In this document: positions 7,192 to 7,308 of the stretch, one piece after another
How positions within the stretch are numbered: the first letter of the stretch is position 1
Layout of the letters: each line of letters starts with the position of its first letter
Notes under the pieces: model-generated
What the model was told of the DNA's origin: nothing
Databases searched by the model: none
The model's input: only the letters and a program-made list of their open reading frames with translations
Made by a program: the position numbers and the translations under genes
DNA from: Draconibacterium sp.
GTDB lineage: Bacteria > Bacteroidota > Bacteroidia > Bacteroidales > Prolixibacteraceae
Reading direction: 5' to 3'
Length of the DNA: 7,308 bases
Assembly: GCA_027011835.1 (NCBI GenBank)
Contig: JALUZN010000329.1
Coordinates: 1 to 7,308 of the forward strand

Positions 7192-7308
7192 AGTTGTTTA
7201 AAGTTTCCGCAATAGAATTACAATAAAAGCCAGTATATTCAATGCTTTCCAATGCACTTCATTTGTTTCAAAACGTATTAAAATTGCCTTGAACGCATCC
7301 AACCATGC
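7192..7308 (-). mobile_element. Insertion sequence end, IS5-like, entering the adaptor gene
   Basis: From about 7192 rightward the sequence no longer belongs to the adaptor and encodes a transposase-like tail. The exact edge is not fixed; the + strand stretch AAGTTGTTTAAAGTTTCCGC (7191-7210) is a reasonable candidate for the terminal inverted repeat, and the transposase stop would lie inside it. The other end, and any target-site duplication, are outside the window. The boundary is placed from where adaptor homology (SSC lipobox) stops. Confidence 0.55.
7198..7308 (-). CDS. IS5-family-like transposase, C-terminal fragment
   Basis: The frame enters at the right edge and reads AWLDAFKAILIRFETNEVHW, then KALNILAFIVILLRKL, and stops at TAA (7198-7200). 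I recognise the pattern AWLDxFKxLLxRFET...W...LAFxxxLLRK as the C-terminus of DDE transposases of the IS5 family, common in Bacteroidota; the catalytic Glu normally lies just before it (ERTNAWLD), which would be beyond base 7308. Only 36 residues are visible. The stop codon is in frame with the adaptor remnant, so the two are separated by a single TAA. An alternative is that NILAFIVILL is the adaptor's own signal peptide followed by a nonsense mutation; the transposase-like residues before it argue against this. Confidence 0.6.
   Translation of the reverse strand, partial: AWLDAFKAILIRFETNEVHWKALNILAFIVILLRKL

Noticed and set aside
7198..7242. NILAFIVILLRKL as the adaptor's native signal peptide followed by a nonsense mutation
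   Set aside because: It is considered a weaker explanation: the frame upstream continues into AWLDAFKAILIRFET, which fits a transposase tail, and no Met start precedes the hydrophobic stretch. It cannot be excluded without the sequence beyond 7308.

Overview
The window is a piece of AT-rich bacterial chromosome that most likely comes from a Bacteroidota species. The signs are start codons preceded by AT-rich leaders without clear Shine-Dalgarno motifs, TAnnTTTG-like promoter boxes, a free-standing gcvT, and an export operon in the HlyD / two ATPases / two permeases order. The phylum is an inference from style and gene content, not from a marker gene.

Left part (1-1247, all minus strand): a compact gene run, read from right to left. 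It holds a single-domain histidine phosphotransfer (Hpt) protein, an unrecognised 50-residue small ORF that fills the next gap almost exactly, a pentapeptide-repeat protein resembling McbG/Qnr, and the N-terminus of a secreted protein that leaves the window at base 1. The gaps are 12, 1 and 24 bases, so co-transcription is likely.

Middle (1373-2455, plus strand): a complete gcvT, the aminomethyltransferase of the glycine cleavage system. It is divergent from the Hpt gene. Its stop codon overlaps, tail to tail, the stop codon of the export operon that arrives from the right.

Right part (2452-7191, minus strand): a YbhGFSR-type export operon, in transcription order HlyD-type adaptor, ABC ATPase 1, ABC ATPase 2, ABC-2 permease 1, ABC-2 permease 2. 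In E. coli YbhF the two ATPase domains are fused; here they are separate genes. Together they would form an inner-membrane ABC-2 exporter linked by the adaptor to an outer-membrane channel that is not in the window. The two ATPases are asymmetric in a consistent way: the deviant motifs (Q-loop and H-loop of ATPase 1, signature of ATPase 2) all fall in one of the two composite ATP sites.

Right edge (about 7192-7308): the 3' end of an insertion sequence with an IS5-like transposase C-terminus. It joins the adaptor gene at the lipoprotein cleavage motif, so the adaptor has lost its start codon, signal peptide and probably the operon promoter, while the four downstream genes stay open. This disruption is the most notable event in the window. 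I saw no CRISPR array, tRNA or rRNA gene.
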